A stretch of 64,000 nt of DNA from PALSA-610 sp038239145 (GCA_038239145.1 JBBSFB010000001.1:1-64000); one strand, 5' to 3'; positions 40,948-49,970 are shown, numbered from the stretch's first letter. Notes: a model not told the origin generated them from the letters alone. Program-made: numbers and translations.

Positions 40948-42486
40948 GTGAGCGACGCGTCCGACCTCGTTCTCGTCGTCGACTACGGGGCGCAGTACGC
41001 GCAGCTGATCGCGCGGCGCGTCCGCGAGCTCCACGTCTACAGCGAGATCGTTCCCCGTTCGATGCCGATCGCGGAGATGCTCGCCCGGAAGCCGAGGGCG
41101 ATCATCCTGTCGGGCGGACCGGCGTCGGTGCACGTTCCCGGCGCCCCCGGTATCGATCCCGCGGTGTACGACTCCGAGGTTCCGCTGCTCGGCATTTGTT
41201 ACGGCGCCCAGCTCGTCGCACGCGACCTCGGCGGCGAAGTCGCCAAGACCGGACGGGGTGAATACGGCCGCACCGAGTTGCACGTCGAAGGTTCGTCGTT
41301 GCTGTTCGGCGATCTGCCCGTCGACGAAGTGGTGTGGATGAGTCATGGCGACTCGATCACTGCCGCGCCGCCCGGCTTCACCGTCACCGCTCGCACCGCG
41401 TCGGTGCCCGTCGCCGGCCTCGAACACCGTGACCGCGGTATCTACGCGGTGCAGTTCCACCCGGAGGTCGTGCACACCGAGCACGGCCAGGAAATCCTGA
41501 AGGCGTTCCTGTTCGACGCGGCCGGATGTCGACCGACGTGGACGAACGTGTCGATCATCGAGAACGCAGTCGCCGAGATCCAGGCCCAGGTCGGAACCCA
41601 ACGGGTCATCTGCGGATTGTCGGGCGGTGTCGATTCCGCGGTGGCTGCCGCGCTCGTGCACAAGGCGATCGGCGATCAACTCGTGTGTGTGTTCGTCGAC
41701 ACCGGACTCCTCCGGCTGGGCGAGGCGGAGCAGGTCGAACAGACTTTCCGCGAACAGTTCGAGGTCGAGCTCGTCCACGTGAAGGCGGGCGATCGTTTCC
41801 TCGACGCGCTCGACGACGTCATCGACCCGGAACGCAAGCGCAAGATCATCGGCGAGCTCTTCATCCGCGTGTTCGAAGAAGCCGCCCAGGATCTCGGCGA
41901 CGCGCACTATCTCGTGCAGGGAACGCTGTACCCCGACATCGTGGAGTCGGGCGGCGGCGACAACGCCAACATCAAGAGTCATCACAACGTTGGCGGTCTT
42001 CCCGACGACATGGACTTCGAGCTCGTCGAGCCGTTGCGAGCACTCTTCAAAGACGAAGTGCGAGCAGTCGGTGAGGAGCTCGGTCTCCCCGAAGAGATCG
42101 TGTGGCGTCAGCCGTTCCCGGGGCCGGGGCTGGCCGTGCGCATCATCGGGACGATCACGCCCGAGCGGGTCGGGATCCTGCAGCAGGCCGACGCAGTGGT
42201 GGTGGAAGAGATCCGCCGGGCCGGGCTCTACCGGGAGATCTGGCAGAGCTTCGCGGTGCTCCCGGCGGTCAAGACGGTGGGCGTGATGGGCGACGACCGC
42301 ACCTTCGCCTACCCGATCGTGCTGCGGGCGGTGACTTCGGACGACGCGATGACCGCCGACTGGGCCCGCCTGCCCTACGAGGTGCTGGAGCGGATCTCGT
42401 CGCGGATCATCAACGAAGTTCCTGGTGTGAACCGTGTGGCGTATGACATCACGTCGAAGCCACCCGGAACGATCGAATGGGAATGA
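40948..42486 (+). CDS. guaA: GMP synthase (glutamine-hydrolysing)
   Basis: GuaA converts XMP to GMP. The class I amidotransferase domain (residues 1-195) has LSGGPASVH, the nucleophile Cys84 in GICYGAQL and FHPEVVHTEHG. The ATP pyrophosphatase domain has the PP-loop LSGGVDSAVAA near residue 220. The dimerisation domain includes VGVMGDDRTFAYPIVLRAV and ends KPPGTIEWE. It starts at GTG, 58 bases after guaB3. Its last 13 bases recur downstream of the stop. Confidence 0.98.
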   Translation: MSDASDLVLVVDYGAQYAQLIARRVRELHVYSEIVPRSMPIAEMLARKPRAIILSGGPASVHVPGAPGIDPAVYDSEVPLLGICYGAQLVARDLGGEVAKTGRGEYGRTELHVEGSSLLFGDLPVDEVVWMSHGDSITAAPPGFTVTARTASVPVAGLEHRDRGIYAVQFHPEVVHTEHGQEILKAFLFDAAGCRPTWTNVSIIENAVAEIQAQVGTQRVICGLSGGVDSAVAAALVHKAIGDQLVCVFVDTGLLRLGEAEQVEQTFREQFEVELVHVKAGDRFLDALDDVIDPERKRKIIGELFIRVFEEAAQDLGDAHYLVQGTLYPDIVESGGGDNANIKSHHNVGGLPDDMDFELVEPLRALFKDEVRAVGEELGLPEEIVWRQPFPGPGLAVRIIGTITPERVGILQQADAVVVEEIRRAGLYREIWQSFAVLPAVKTVGVMGDDRTFAYPIVLRAVTSDDAMTADWARLPYEVLERISSRIINEVPGVNRVAYDITSKPPGTIEWE

Positions 42487-42509
42487 GCTCCCCGGGCGAA
42501 TGGGAATGA
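42474..42509 (+). repeat. 13-base direct repeat spanning the guaA stop codon
   Basis: CGAATGGGAATGA, the final codons and TGA of guaA (42474-42486), occurs again exactly at 42497-42509 in the intergenic DNA, 23 bases downstream. It resembles the duplicated gene end at 2136-2179. Confidence 0.8.
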
Positions 42510-42573
42510 CGTTCCGAATGCCGATAGAAAGGTCGGGAGTTCGGGACGACGGGATGACACGAGGGGACACGTG

Positions 42574-43596
42574 ATGGACGCGGCACTGGAAGAGACGGCC
42601 CGGGCATTGGTTGCACCGGGCAAAGGCATCCTGGCCGCCGACGAGAGCAGCGGCACGATCAAGAAGCGCTTCGATTCGATCGGCTGCGACTCCACCGAGG
42701 ACCGTCGGCGCGCGTACCGGGAGATGCTGTTCACGACGGCCGGCGCCTCGAAGTTCGTGAGCGGCGTGATCCTGTTCGACGAGACGATCCGCCAGGCGGC
42801 CTCGGACGGACGTCCGCTCGCCAAGATCCTCGAGTCCGACGGTGTCATCCCCGGCATCAAGGTCGACAAGGGCGCGGTGAAGTTGGCGAAGTCGCCGGAC
42901 GAGCTCGTCACCGACGGGCTCGATGGATTGCGGGAGCGCCTCGTCGAATACCGCGAGCTCGGCGCCCGTTTCGCGAAGTGGCGCGCGGTGATCACGATCG
43001 GCGCCCACATCCCGTCTCGGCTGTGCATTGACGTGAACGCGCACGCGCTCGCTCGCTACGCGGCGCTCTGCCAAGAAGAAGGCATCGTGCCGATCGTCGA
43101 GCCCGAAGTGCTGATGGACGGCGACCACTCGCTCGAGCGTTGCTACCAGGTCACGACCGACACGCTGCACTCGGTGTTCGACGCACTTCACGAACAGCGC
43201 GTCAACTTGCGCGGCATGCTGTTGAAGCCGAATATGGTGCTGGCGGGCAAGGGTCACGCGAGCTACCCCGCGTCGCCGGAGACGGTGGCCGACGCCACGT
43301 TGGCGTGCTTCGTCCGCACGGTTCCGGCTGCCGTCCCCGGCATCGTGTTCCTGTCCGGCGGCCAGGGTGACGAGGAAGCGACCGCGAACCTCCACGCCAT
43401 GAACGCCAAGGGTCCGCACCCGTGGCAGCTCTCGTTCTCGTACGGCCGGGCGCTTCAGGCGGCATCGTTGAAGGCATGGAAGGGTGCCGACGCGAACATC
43501 GCCGGTGGCCAAGCCGCGTATCTCCACCGGGCCCACATGAACGGTCTCGCGGCCGGCGGTACCTACTCGGCCGATCTGGAAACGGCCGCGTCGTAA
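42574..43596 (+). CDS. fba: Fructose-bisphosphate aldolase, class I
   Basis: The enzyme cleaves fructose-1,6-bisphosphate through a Schiff base and needs no metal. The 340-residue product begins (M)DAALEETARALVAPGKGILAA and has GKGILAADESSGTIKKRF, VEPEVLMDGDH, the Schiff-base lysine Lys218 in GMLLKPNMV, and FLSGGQGDEEATANL. This eukaryote-like class I form is less common in bacteria than class II. ATG 42574 follows GAGGGG by eight bases; an adjoining GTG at 42571 is the alternative. Confidence 0.96.
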   Translation: MDAALEETARALVAPGKGILAADESSGTIKKRFDSIGCDSTEDRRRAYREMLFTTAGASKFVSGVILFDETIRQAASDGRPLAKILESDGVIPGIKVDKGAVKLAKSPDELVTDGLDGLRERLVEYRELGARFAKWRAVITIGAHIPSRLCIDVNAHALARYAALCQEEGIVPIVEPEVLMDGDHSLERCYQVTTDTLHSVFDALHEQRVNLRGMLLKPNMVLAGKGHASYPASPETVADATLACFVRTVPAAVPGIVFLSGGQGDEEATANLHAMNAKGPHPWQLSFSYGRALQAASLKAWKGADANIAGGQAAYLHRAHMNGLAAGGTYSADLETAAS

Positions 43597-43633
43597 CTGA
43601 GCTCGGCTGTCCCTTACCTCACGCCGGTTCCAG

Positions 43634-43662
43634 TTGTGGGGCGTCCACGACACGCGTGTAAT
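43634..43662 (+). promoter_or_regulatory. Likely promoter for the PcrA helicase gene
   Basis: TTGTGG (43634-43639) and TGTAAT (43657-43662) are separated by 17 bases in the 80-base gap after fba. Transcription would begin near 43669, leaving a leader of under 10 bases to ATG 43677 or about 20 bases to ATG 43689. Confidence 0.5.
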
Positions 43663-43676
43663 TCACCCCCGGTACC

Positions 43677-46067
43677 ATGAGGGGAGTCATGGTCGACACG
43701 GAGCCCGCCGTCCCGGAAACCACTGTCTCTGGCGCCCGGGGTCATTCCCGGAGCTTGGACCTCACCGGGTTGAACCCGGCCCAGTACGAGGCCGTCACCC
43801 TTCCGGCCGGCCCGGTCCTCGTCATCGCGGGCGCGGGATCGGGCAAGACCCGGGTCCTTACGCACCGCCTTGCGTACCTCGTCGCCGAGCTCGGCGCGTC
43901 GCCGTTCGAGATCCTCGCGATCACCTTCACGAACAAGGCCGCGGGCGAGATGCGCGACCGGGTCGCGCAACTTCTCGGACCGGTCGGGCACCGGATGTGG
44001 GTGTCGACCTTCCACGCTGCGTGCTCGCGGATCTTGCGCCGGGAAGCGAGTCTGTTGGGCTACCGGTCGAGCTTCACGATCTACGACCAGGCCGACGCCA
44101 CTCGACTCACCGACTGGGTGCGCCGCGACCTCAACCTCGATCCGAAGCGGTTCCCGGCCCGCCAGTTGCACGGCCAGATCAGCGCGCTGAAGAACGAGCT
44201 GATCCTGCCGGCCGAGTACGCGGAGATCGCGGTCGGACCGGCCGAACGTCGCGTCGCCGAGATCTACACCGAGTACCAGCGGCGCCTGTTGGAGGCGTCG
44301 GCCGTCGACTTCGACGACCTGCTCGTGCTCTGCGTCCGGTTGTTCCGGGAGCACCCCGAAGTGCTGTTCCGGTACCAACAGCGGTTCCAGCACGTGTTGG
44401 TCGACGAGTTCCAGGACACGAACGCGGCCCAGTGGGAGCTCGTGCGCCTGCTCGCGCTGGAGCACCGCAGCATCATGGTCGTCGGCGACGACGCCCAGAG
44501 CGTCTACAAGTTCCGCGGCGCCGACTTCCGCAACCTGTTGAAGTTCGAAGACGCGTTCCCCGACGCGACGATCGTTGTGCTCGACCAGAACTACCGGTCG
44601 ACGCAGCGGATCCTCGAGGCCGCGAACGCCGTGATCGCGAACAACGCGTCGACGCGCAAGAAGCATCTCTGGACCGACAAGGGCATCGGCGAGCAGATCG
44701 TCCGTTTCCAAGGCGACGACGAGCACGACGAGGCCGCGTTCGTCGTGCGCGAGATCCATCGTCTCGTCGACGGCGCCGAGTTCCGTTACGGTGATGTCGC
44801 GGTCTTCTACCGTACGAACGCGCAGAGCCGCGTCCTCGAAGAATCGCTCGTGCGCTCCGGAGTGCCGTACCGGGTCTTCGGCGGCGTGAAGTTCTACGAC
44901 CGGCGCGAGATCAAGGACGCGCTCGCGTATCTCCGCGCACTCGTGAACCCCGACGACGAGGTGTCGTGGAAGCGTGTCGTGAACACGCCGCGGCGCGGGG
45001 TCGGTGATACGTCGATCGCCAAGCTCGACGCCTACGCGCAGGGTGCCGGGCTCACGTTCCAGGCCGCGGCGAGCGAAGCTGTGGCGGCGGGCGTTTCCGG
45101 CAAGGCCCTCGGAGGACTGCGCGAACTGCTCGACCTCATCGAAGAGGTGAAGGACGCGGCTTCGGGCGGTGTCGGCGCGACCCTCGAAGCTGTACTGACC
45201 AAGAGCGGATACCTGTCCGAGCTCGAGGCCGAGCGCTCGGTCGAGTCGCACGGTCGCATCGAGAACCTGCAGGAGTTGGTCGGCTCGGCGCGCATGTTCG
45301 ACGAGCAGATCGAGCGGGGCGAGGTCGGCGGTCTCGCCGCGATCGGCGGTGTGGGCGTGGGCGAGGGCGGTGCCGCGGTCGGCGGCCCCGAGGGGCTCGC
45401 GCGCGTGCAGGCGTTCCTCGAGGCGATCTCGCTCGTGACCGATCTCGACGAGAACGATCCCGAGGCCAGCTCGGTGACCCTCATGACCTTGCACTCGGCG
45501 AAAGGACTCGAGTTCCCGGTCGTGTTCCTGATCGGGCTCGAAGACGGTGTCTTCCCTCACGTGCGCAGCCTGGGCGATCCGGACGAGCTCGAAGAAGAGC
45601 GCCGCCTCTGTTACGTGGGGCTCACCCGGGCCGAAGAACGGCTCTACCTGTGTCACGCGTGGAGTCGCATGATGTTCGGCTCGACCGACTACCGGCCACC
45701 GAGCCGGTTCCTCGACGAGATCCCGGCCGAGCTCATCGCGTCGAGCGATGACGAGAAGCCGGGACGGGGCCGGCGGGCGGGGACCGGTGATCGCGGTGAG
45801 CGCGGCGGCGGTGGCGGCGGGCTGGGTGCACATCGTGAAGCCGTGGTCGCGGCGGCACTGCGGCGCGACAACGAGCAACCCACCGGCGCCCGGGGCGCCG
45901 AGGAGCTCGGGTTACGGATCGGCGACGATGTCCACCACGACAAGTTCGGTGATGGTGTGATCGTCGACATCACTGGCTCCGGCGACAAGGCCGAAGCCCG
46001 GGTGCGGTTCCGCGACGTCGGGGAGAAGACGCTCCTGCTGTCGTGGGCGCCGCTGGCGCGCGTCTGA
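43677..46067 (+). CDS. pcrA: ATP-dependent DNA helicase PcrA/UvrD
   Basis: A superfamily 1A 3'-5' helicase for repair and removal of RecA filaments or stalled polymerase. The 796-residue product has motif I AGAGSGKTRVLTHR (residues 51-64), Ia ITFTNKAAGEMR, II VLVDEFQDTN, III VVGDDAQSVYKFRGAD, IV LDQNYRSTQRIL, V VTLMTLHSAKGLEFPVVFL and VI YVGLTRAEERLYL. A Gly-rich linker precedes a C-terminal Tudor-like domain (VHHDKFGDGVIVDITG) found in PcrA. ATG 43677 is used; ATG 43689 follows AGGGGAG closely. It is convergent with the next gene at four bases. Confidence 0.97.
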   Translation: MRGVMVDTEPAVPETTVSGARGHSRSLDLTGLNPAQYEAVTLPAGPVLVIAGAGSGKTRVLTHRLAYLVAELGASPFEILAITFTNKAAGEMRDRVAQLLGPVGHRMWVSTFHAACSRILRREASLLGYRSSFTIYDQADATRLTDWVRRDLNLDPKRFPARQLHGQISALKNELILPAEYAEIAVGPAERRVAEIYTEYQRRLLEASAVDFDDLLVLCVRLFREHPEVLFRYQQRFQHVLVDEFQDTNAAQWELVRLLALEHRSIMVVGDDAQSVYKFRGADFRNLLKFEDAFPDATIVVLDQNYRSTQRILEAANAVIANNASTRKKHLWTDKGIGEQIVRFQGDDEHDEAAFVVREIHRLVDGAEFRYGDVAVFYRTNAQSRVLEESLVRSGVPYRVFGGVKFYDRREIKDALAYLRALVNPDDEVSWKRVVNTPRRGVGDTSIAKLDAYAQGAGLTFQAAASEAVAAGVSGKALGGLRELLDLIEEVKDAASGGVGATLEAVLTKSGYLSELEAERSVESHGRIENLQELVGSARMFDEQIERGEVGGLAAIGGVGVGEGGAAVGGPEGLARVQAFLEAISLVTDLDENDPEASSVTLMTLHSAKGLEFPVVFLIGLEDGVFPHVRSLGDPDELEEERRLCYVGLTRAEERLYLCHAWSRMMFGSTDYRPPSRFLDEIPAELIASSDDEKPGRGRRAGTGDRGERGGGGGGLGAHREAVVAAALRRDNEQPTGARGAEELGLRIGDDVHHDKFGDGVIVDITGSGDKAEARVRFRDVGEKTLLLSWAPLARV

Positions 46068-46071
46068 CGCA

Positions 46072-46851
46072 CTAAAAGGCGACGTACACGGTGGGGGTCT
46101 GGCCCACGGTCCGGGTACTCACGGGGTAGGTCGTCAGCCCGGTCGTCGGGACTGTCTGTGCGCCGCACTCCCAGTGATCGCGTTTGTATTGCAACGCGCA
46201 GCCGCGCGCCTGAGTGACTCGGTACGCGACGATGTCGTTACCGGCGAAGGCGAGCCAGAATCCGCACGTTGCGCCGCCCGTCTGGAAGAACGGGCCGCCG
46301 TTGCGAATGTCTTGGCGGACGGCGCTCTCGGAACCGATCGCGAGGGGGCGATCACAGTTGACAGTCTTCGTCGGCGCGCTCGTCGACCCGGAAGTCGCCG
46401 ACGTCGGCGGGGTCGACACCGACGTCGAGACGTCGGGCGGGAGGAGATCGATGATGACCGAGTCGGTCTGGCCGACCGTTTGGATCGTGACCGGGTAGCG
46501 CGCCAGCCCTTCGACCGGCACCGTCCGATCGCCGCACTGCCAGTGATCACGTTTCAGTTGGAGCGAACAGTGCTGCGGTTGGTCGACCTTGTAGGCGACG
46601 ATGTCGCCGTCGTCGAGCGCCAACCAGAAGCCACAGCCGGCGCCGCCGGTCTGGAAGTAGGGTCCGCCGTTCTGGAGCGTTTGGCGCACGTCGGTCGCGC
46701 TGCCGATGTTGAGTTGGCCACACACGACGCTGCCTTTGCTGCGGGTCGCGACGTACGCCCCGCCCGCGATGAGGAACCCCGCCAGCAGCACGCCGACGGT
46801 GGCGCTCACGATCAACTTGATGTCGGACGCGCGGGCGCGAGAGGAGGCCAT
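46072..46851 (-). CDS. Membrane-anchored protein with two tandem cysteine-rich repeats, unknown
   Basis: The 259-residue product has a short cytoplasmic N-terminus, one membrane helix (about residues 11-36) and two homologous extracellular repeats, 43-135 and 165-258, joined by a Ser/Thr/Pro linker. Each repeat has NGGP(Y/F)FQTGG, CGFWLA, DIVAY(K/R)V, KRDHW(Q/E)CG and a closing YPV...TVGQT. Cysteines 44, 73, 95 and 106 align with 166, 196, 218 and 229, so two disulfides per repeat are likely. The GGP and CGFW features vaguely recall Rieske-like folds, but no ligand motif is present. I do not recognise the family. Confidence 0.8.
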   Translation of the reverse strand: MASSRARASDIKLIVSATVGVLLAGFLIAGGAYVATRSKGSVVCGQLNIGSATDVRQTLQNGGPYFQTGGAGCGFWLALDDGDIVAYKVDQPQHCSLQLKRDHWQCGDRTVPVEGLARYPVTIQTVGQTDSVIIDLLPPDVSTSVSTPPTSATSGSTSAPTKTVNCDRPLAIGSESAVRQDIRNGGPFFQTGGATCGFWLAFAGNDIVAYRVTQARGCALQYKRDHWECGAQTVPTTGLTTYPVSTRTVGQTPTVYVAF

Positions 46852-46877
46852 TGCCGGTCCTTGGCTATGGTGAGCCG

Positions 46878-47300
46878 ATGCTTCGACGCTACCGCGTCGT
46901 CATCGCCAAGCCCGGGCTGGACGGACACGATCGGGGGGCCAAAGTGATCGCACGGGCCCTGCGCGACGCGGGATTCGAGGTCGTGTACACCGGTCTGTTC
47001 CAGACGGCCGAGCTCGTGGCGGAGGCGGCCCTCGAAGAAGATGCCGATGCGGTCGGTCTGTCGGTGCTGTCGGGCGCGCACATGACGCTCATCCCCAAGA
47101 TCATCGACGCGTTGCACGCGCGCGACCTCGACGACGTGCTGGTATTCGCGGGCGGCATCATTCCCGACGAGGATCGCGCCGCGTTGGCGGAAGCAGGGGT
47201 GTCCGCCGTGTTCACTCCCGGGGCTCCGCTGGCCGACATCGTCGATTGGCTCGAGACCACTCTCGATTCGCACACTTCACTCGAACGCACTCAGGAGTAG
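46878..47300 (+). CDS. Stand-alone cobalamin-binding domain protein (methylmalonyl-CoA mutase C-terminal type)
   Basis: The 140-residue product is a single B12-binding Rossmann-like domain. KPGLDGHDRGAKVIARAL contains the DxHxxG motif whose histidine ligates cobalt, and VGLSVLSGAHMTLIP and VFAGGIIPDEDR complete the dimethylbenzimidazole pocket. It matches the small subunit of split acyl-CoA mutases. No large subunit lies in the window. TATGGT ends six bases before ATG 46878, so a leaderless transcript is likely. It ends three bases before sucC; a link to methylmalonyl-CoA/succinyl-CoA metabolism is an inference from that. Confidence 0.9.
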   Translation: MLRRYRVVIAKPGLDGHDRGAKVIARALRDAGFEVVYTGLFQTAELVAEAALEEDADAVGLSVLSGAHMTLIPKIIDALHARDLDDVLVFAGGIIPDEDRAALAEAGVSAVFTPGAPLADIVDWLETTLDSHTSLERTQE

Positions 47301-47303
47301 TTC

Positions 47304-48452
47304 GTGGATCTCTTCGAATACCAAGGTAAGCAGCTGTTCGCGCGCTACGGCATCCCCGTGTCTGCGGGCGACGTCGCGGAGACGGTCGACGAAGCGGTGA
47401 AGGCGGCGGACGCGGCCGGCTATCCCGTCGTGGTCAAGGCGCAGGTGCAGGTCGGCGGGCGGGGCAAGGCGGGCGGTATCAAGCTCGCCTCGAACGTGGA
47501 CGAGGTCCGTGAGCACTCGGGCGCGATCCTCGGCATGGACATCAAGGGCCATGTCGTGCACCGCATCTGGGTCGAGCACGCCTCCGACATCGCCGAGGAG
47601 TACTACGCGTCGTTCACGCTCGACCGGAGTGCGAAGAAGTATCTGGGCATGTTGAGCGCGCAAGGCGGCGTCGAGATCGAGACCGTCGCCGAGGAGAACC
47701 CCGACGCGATCGCCCGCCTCACGATCGATCCCGTCGACGGGCTCGACGATGCGACGTGCCGCGCGTGGGTCGAGTCCGCGCGGCTGAATCCGGCGGCGAC
47801 CGACGGCGCGGTCGACATCTTGTTGAAGCTGTACCGCGCCTATGTCGATGGAGACGCCGACCTGGTGGAGATCAACCCGTTGATCCTGACTCCCGAGGGC
47901 AACGTGCACGCGCTCGACGCGAAGGTGTCGCTGGACGAGAACGCCCGGTTCCGTCATCCCGAATGGGACGAGCTGGTCGGGTTGGAGAAGACCGACGCGC
48001 GTGAGTTCGAAGCCGCCGAGAAGGGTCTGCAGTACGTAGGGCTCGAAGGAACGGTCGGGGTCATTGCCAACGGGGCCGGGCTCGCGATGGCGACATGCGA
48101 CATCGTGCACGAGGTCGGCGGTCGTCCGGCCAACTTCCTCGACATCGGCGGCGGCGCGAGCGCGCAGGTGATGGCGAACGCGCTCGAGGTCATCAACAAC
48201 GACCCGTCGGTGCGGTCCATCTTCATCAACATCTTCGGTGGGATCACCAAGGGTGAAGAGGTGGCGAACGGCATCGTGCAGGCGCTGGAGCAGGTGGCGA
48301 TCGCGTCGCCGATCGTCATCCGGCTCGACGGGACGAACGCCGAACAGGGCCGGGAGATCCTGGCGAGTTACGAGTCGGACCGGCTCGTGAGCAAACCGAC
48401 GATGGTGGAGGCCGCGCGTACGGCCGTGGAGATGGCGGAGGCGGCGAAGTGA
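47304..48452 (+). CDS. sucC: Succinate-CoA ligase subunit beta
   Basis: SucC with SucD interconverts succinyl-CoA and succinate, with nucleotide phosphorylation. The 382-residue product has the ATP-grasp N-terminus DLFEYQGKQLFARYGIPV, the glycine-rich VQVGGRGKAGGIKLA, ADLVEINPLILTPEG and the CoA-ligase domain NGAGLAMATCDIVHEVGG, then NIFGGITKGEEVANGI. It starts at GTG three bases after the B12 protein, and sucD overlaps its end. Confidence 0.98.
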   Translation: MDLFEYQGKQLFARYGIPVSAGDVAETVDEAVKAADAAGYPVVVKAQVQVGGRGKAGGIKLASNVDEVREHSGAILGMDIKGHVVHRIWVEHASDIAEEYYASFTLDRSAKKYLGMLSAQGGVEIETVAEENPDAIARLTIDPVDGLDDATCRAWVESARLNPAATDGAVDILLKLYRAYVDGDADLVEINPLILTPEGNVHALDAKVSLDENARFRHPEWDELVGLEKTDAREFEAAEKGLQYVGLEGTVGVIANGAGLAMATCDIVHEVGGRPANFLDIGGGASAQVMANALEVINNDPSVRSIFINIFGGITKGEEVANGIVQALEQVAIASPIVIRLDGTNAEQGREILASYESDRLVSKPTMVEAARTAVEMAEAAK

Positions 48453-49333
48453 GCATCTTGGTGAACGCCGAGACGAAGGTGATCGTGCAGGGCATCACCG
48501 GTGGCCAGGGCCGGTTCTATGCGCTGCGCAATCAGGCGTACGGAACGAACGTGGTCGGCGGTGTGAGCCCGAAGAAGGCCGGCACTGACGTCGAGGGCAT
48601 TCCGGTGTTCGCGTCGGTGGCCGACGCGGTGCAGGAGACGGGTGCGACCGCGACGATGGTCATCGTCCCCGCGGCCGGGGCCGCGAGCGCGGTGCTCGAG
48701 GCGGCGGAGGCCGGCATCGAGTTGATCGTGGCCGTGACCGAGGGCATCCCGGTGCACGACGAGGCCCGGTTCTACAACCAAGTGGCGCGCGACTTCCCGG
48801 CGTCGCGGATCCTGGGGCCCAACTGCCCGGGGCTGTTGACCGTCGGCGAGTGCAACATAGGGTTCATCCCGGCCGAGGTGGCCAAGCCCGGCGGCCCCGT
48901 GGGGATCGTGTCCCGGTCCGGCACGCTCACTTACCAGGCGTTGAACGAGCTGGCCCAGAAGGGGATCGGCGTGACGACCTGTGTCGGCGTCGGTGGCGAC
49001 CCGGTCCCGGGCACGAGCTTCATCGACTGCCTGACCCTGTTCGAGGCCGATCCGGAGACCAAGGCCGTGATCATGTTCGGGGAGATCGGCGGCTCGGCCG
49101 AGGAAGAGGCCGCCGACTTCATCCGCGCCGAGATGTCGAAGCCGGTCGTGAGTTACATCGCCGGGGTCACCGCGCCGCCCGGAAAGAAGATGGGCCACGC
49201 GGGCGCGATCGTGTCCGGGTCGAAGGGCACCGCTCAGGCGAAAATGGAAGCGCTCGAGGCTGCCGGCGTGCGGGTCGCGACCAATCCCACCGCCGCCGGG
49301 GAACTCATGGCCGAGGTCGTGCGCGGGCTTTAG
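48449..49333 (+). CDS. sucD: Succinate-CoA ligase subunit alpha
   Basis: The alpha subunit binds CoA and carries the phosphohistidine. The 294-residue product has VIVQGITGGQGRFYALRN, YGTNVVGGVSPKKAG, GPNCPGLLTVGECNIGF, and the histidine loop GKKMGHAGAIVSGSKGTA near residue 245. FGEIGGSAEEEAADF precedes it. It starts at GTG overlapping sucC by four bases. The complementary strand has a long open frame running in from the next gene. Confidence 0.98.
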   Translation: MSILVNAETKVIVQGITGGQGRFYALRNQAYGTNVVGGVSPKKAGTDVEGIPVFASVADAVQETGATATMVIVPAAGAASAVLEAAEAGIELIVAVTEGIPVHDEARFYNQVARDFPASRILGPNCPGLLTVGECNIGFIPAEVAKPGGPVGIVSRSGTLTYQALNELAQKGIGVTTCVGVGGDPVPGTSFIDCLTLFEADPETKAVIMFGEIGGSAEEEAADFIRAEMSKPVVSYIAGVTAPPGKKMGHAGAIVSGSKGTAQAKMEALEAAGVRVATNPTAAGELMAEVVRGL

Positions 49334-49873
49334 GCGCAGTTTCGCCAGCCGGCGCCGGGTTCCCGGATTCAGCTGGTCGATGGCGTAGACGCCCCGGTCG
49401 AGGCGTTTGGCGCGGCCCTTGACGGTCTCGTACCCGAGGGCGTCGCCGAGCCGCTTCACCGGGAAACGGGACGCGATCGCGTACCCGTTCAGGTGTAGCT
49501 CGCGATGGATCTCGACGAGCTTCATCGGTCGCGCGCTCTTGAGCAGGATCGCGAGCACAGCCGACCGCAGGTCCTTTCCGACGAGCGGCTCGGCATTGTG
49601 CGCTACCGGTGGGATCGGCGGTGGCCCGCCCCGATGCGTCAAGCGGAAGCCGTGGACGATGTCCTTGGGCTCGACGCGGGGCCACATGACCACCCGAATT
49701 TCCGCCAGCCCGGTGCGGACCTCGGCCAGCTCGATCGCAAGGGCCCGTTGTTCGTTGTCGAGCGCCGTCGCTCGCTCGAGAAGCCGGGCGCATTCGGCGT
49801 GCAGGTCGGCGAATTCCTGGCGACTGTGCGGCCAACGCCGATACCGGGTCGGATAACGAATGGCGGGCGGCAT
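49334..49873 (-). CDS. Hypothetical protein with coiled coil and winged-helix-like domain, no stop before sucD
   Basis: From ATG 49873 (GGGGAAG upstream) the frame codes 180 residues up to the sucD stop. Residues 20-60 (FADLHAECARLLERATALDN onward) form a heptad-like helix. Residues 103-165 (SAVLAILLKSARPMKLVEIH, then HLNGYAIASRFPVKRL) resemble a winged-helix domain. The frame has no stop at 49334 and stays open through the antisense of sucD to 48368. A one-base shift would end it at a TAA at 49330-49332. Either an indel or a real antisense overlap is possible. The coordinate given is the supported part only. Confidence 0.5.
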
Positions 49874-49970
49874 GGCGCACTTCCCCGAGCGAACGAACGA
49901 ATCGGAGGAAGTGCGGCGAACGAGGCGGACCGTAGCGCGCTCATCCGCCACCATCCGAAACCCGACTGAA

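Noticed and set aside
40837..43653. A 938-codon open frame on the minus strand
   Set aside because: It is antisense to guaB3, guaA and fba, all clear genes. Long antisense frames arise from the high third-position GC of this genome, and the translation is an Arg/Asp/Val/Leu-rich shadow.
43614..45878. A 754-codon minus-strand open frame
   Set aside because: It is antisense to pcrA and has the same shadow composition.
46072..46851. Rieske iron-sulfur assignment for the repeat protein
   Set aside because: The Rieske ligand motifs CxH and CxxH are absent; only a vague GGP and CGFW resemblance exists.
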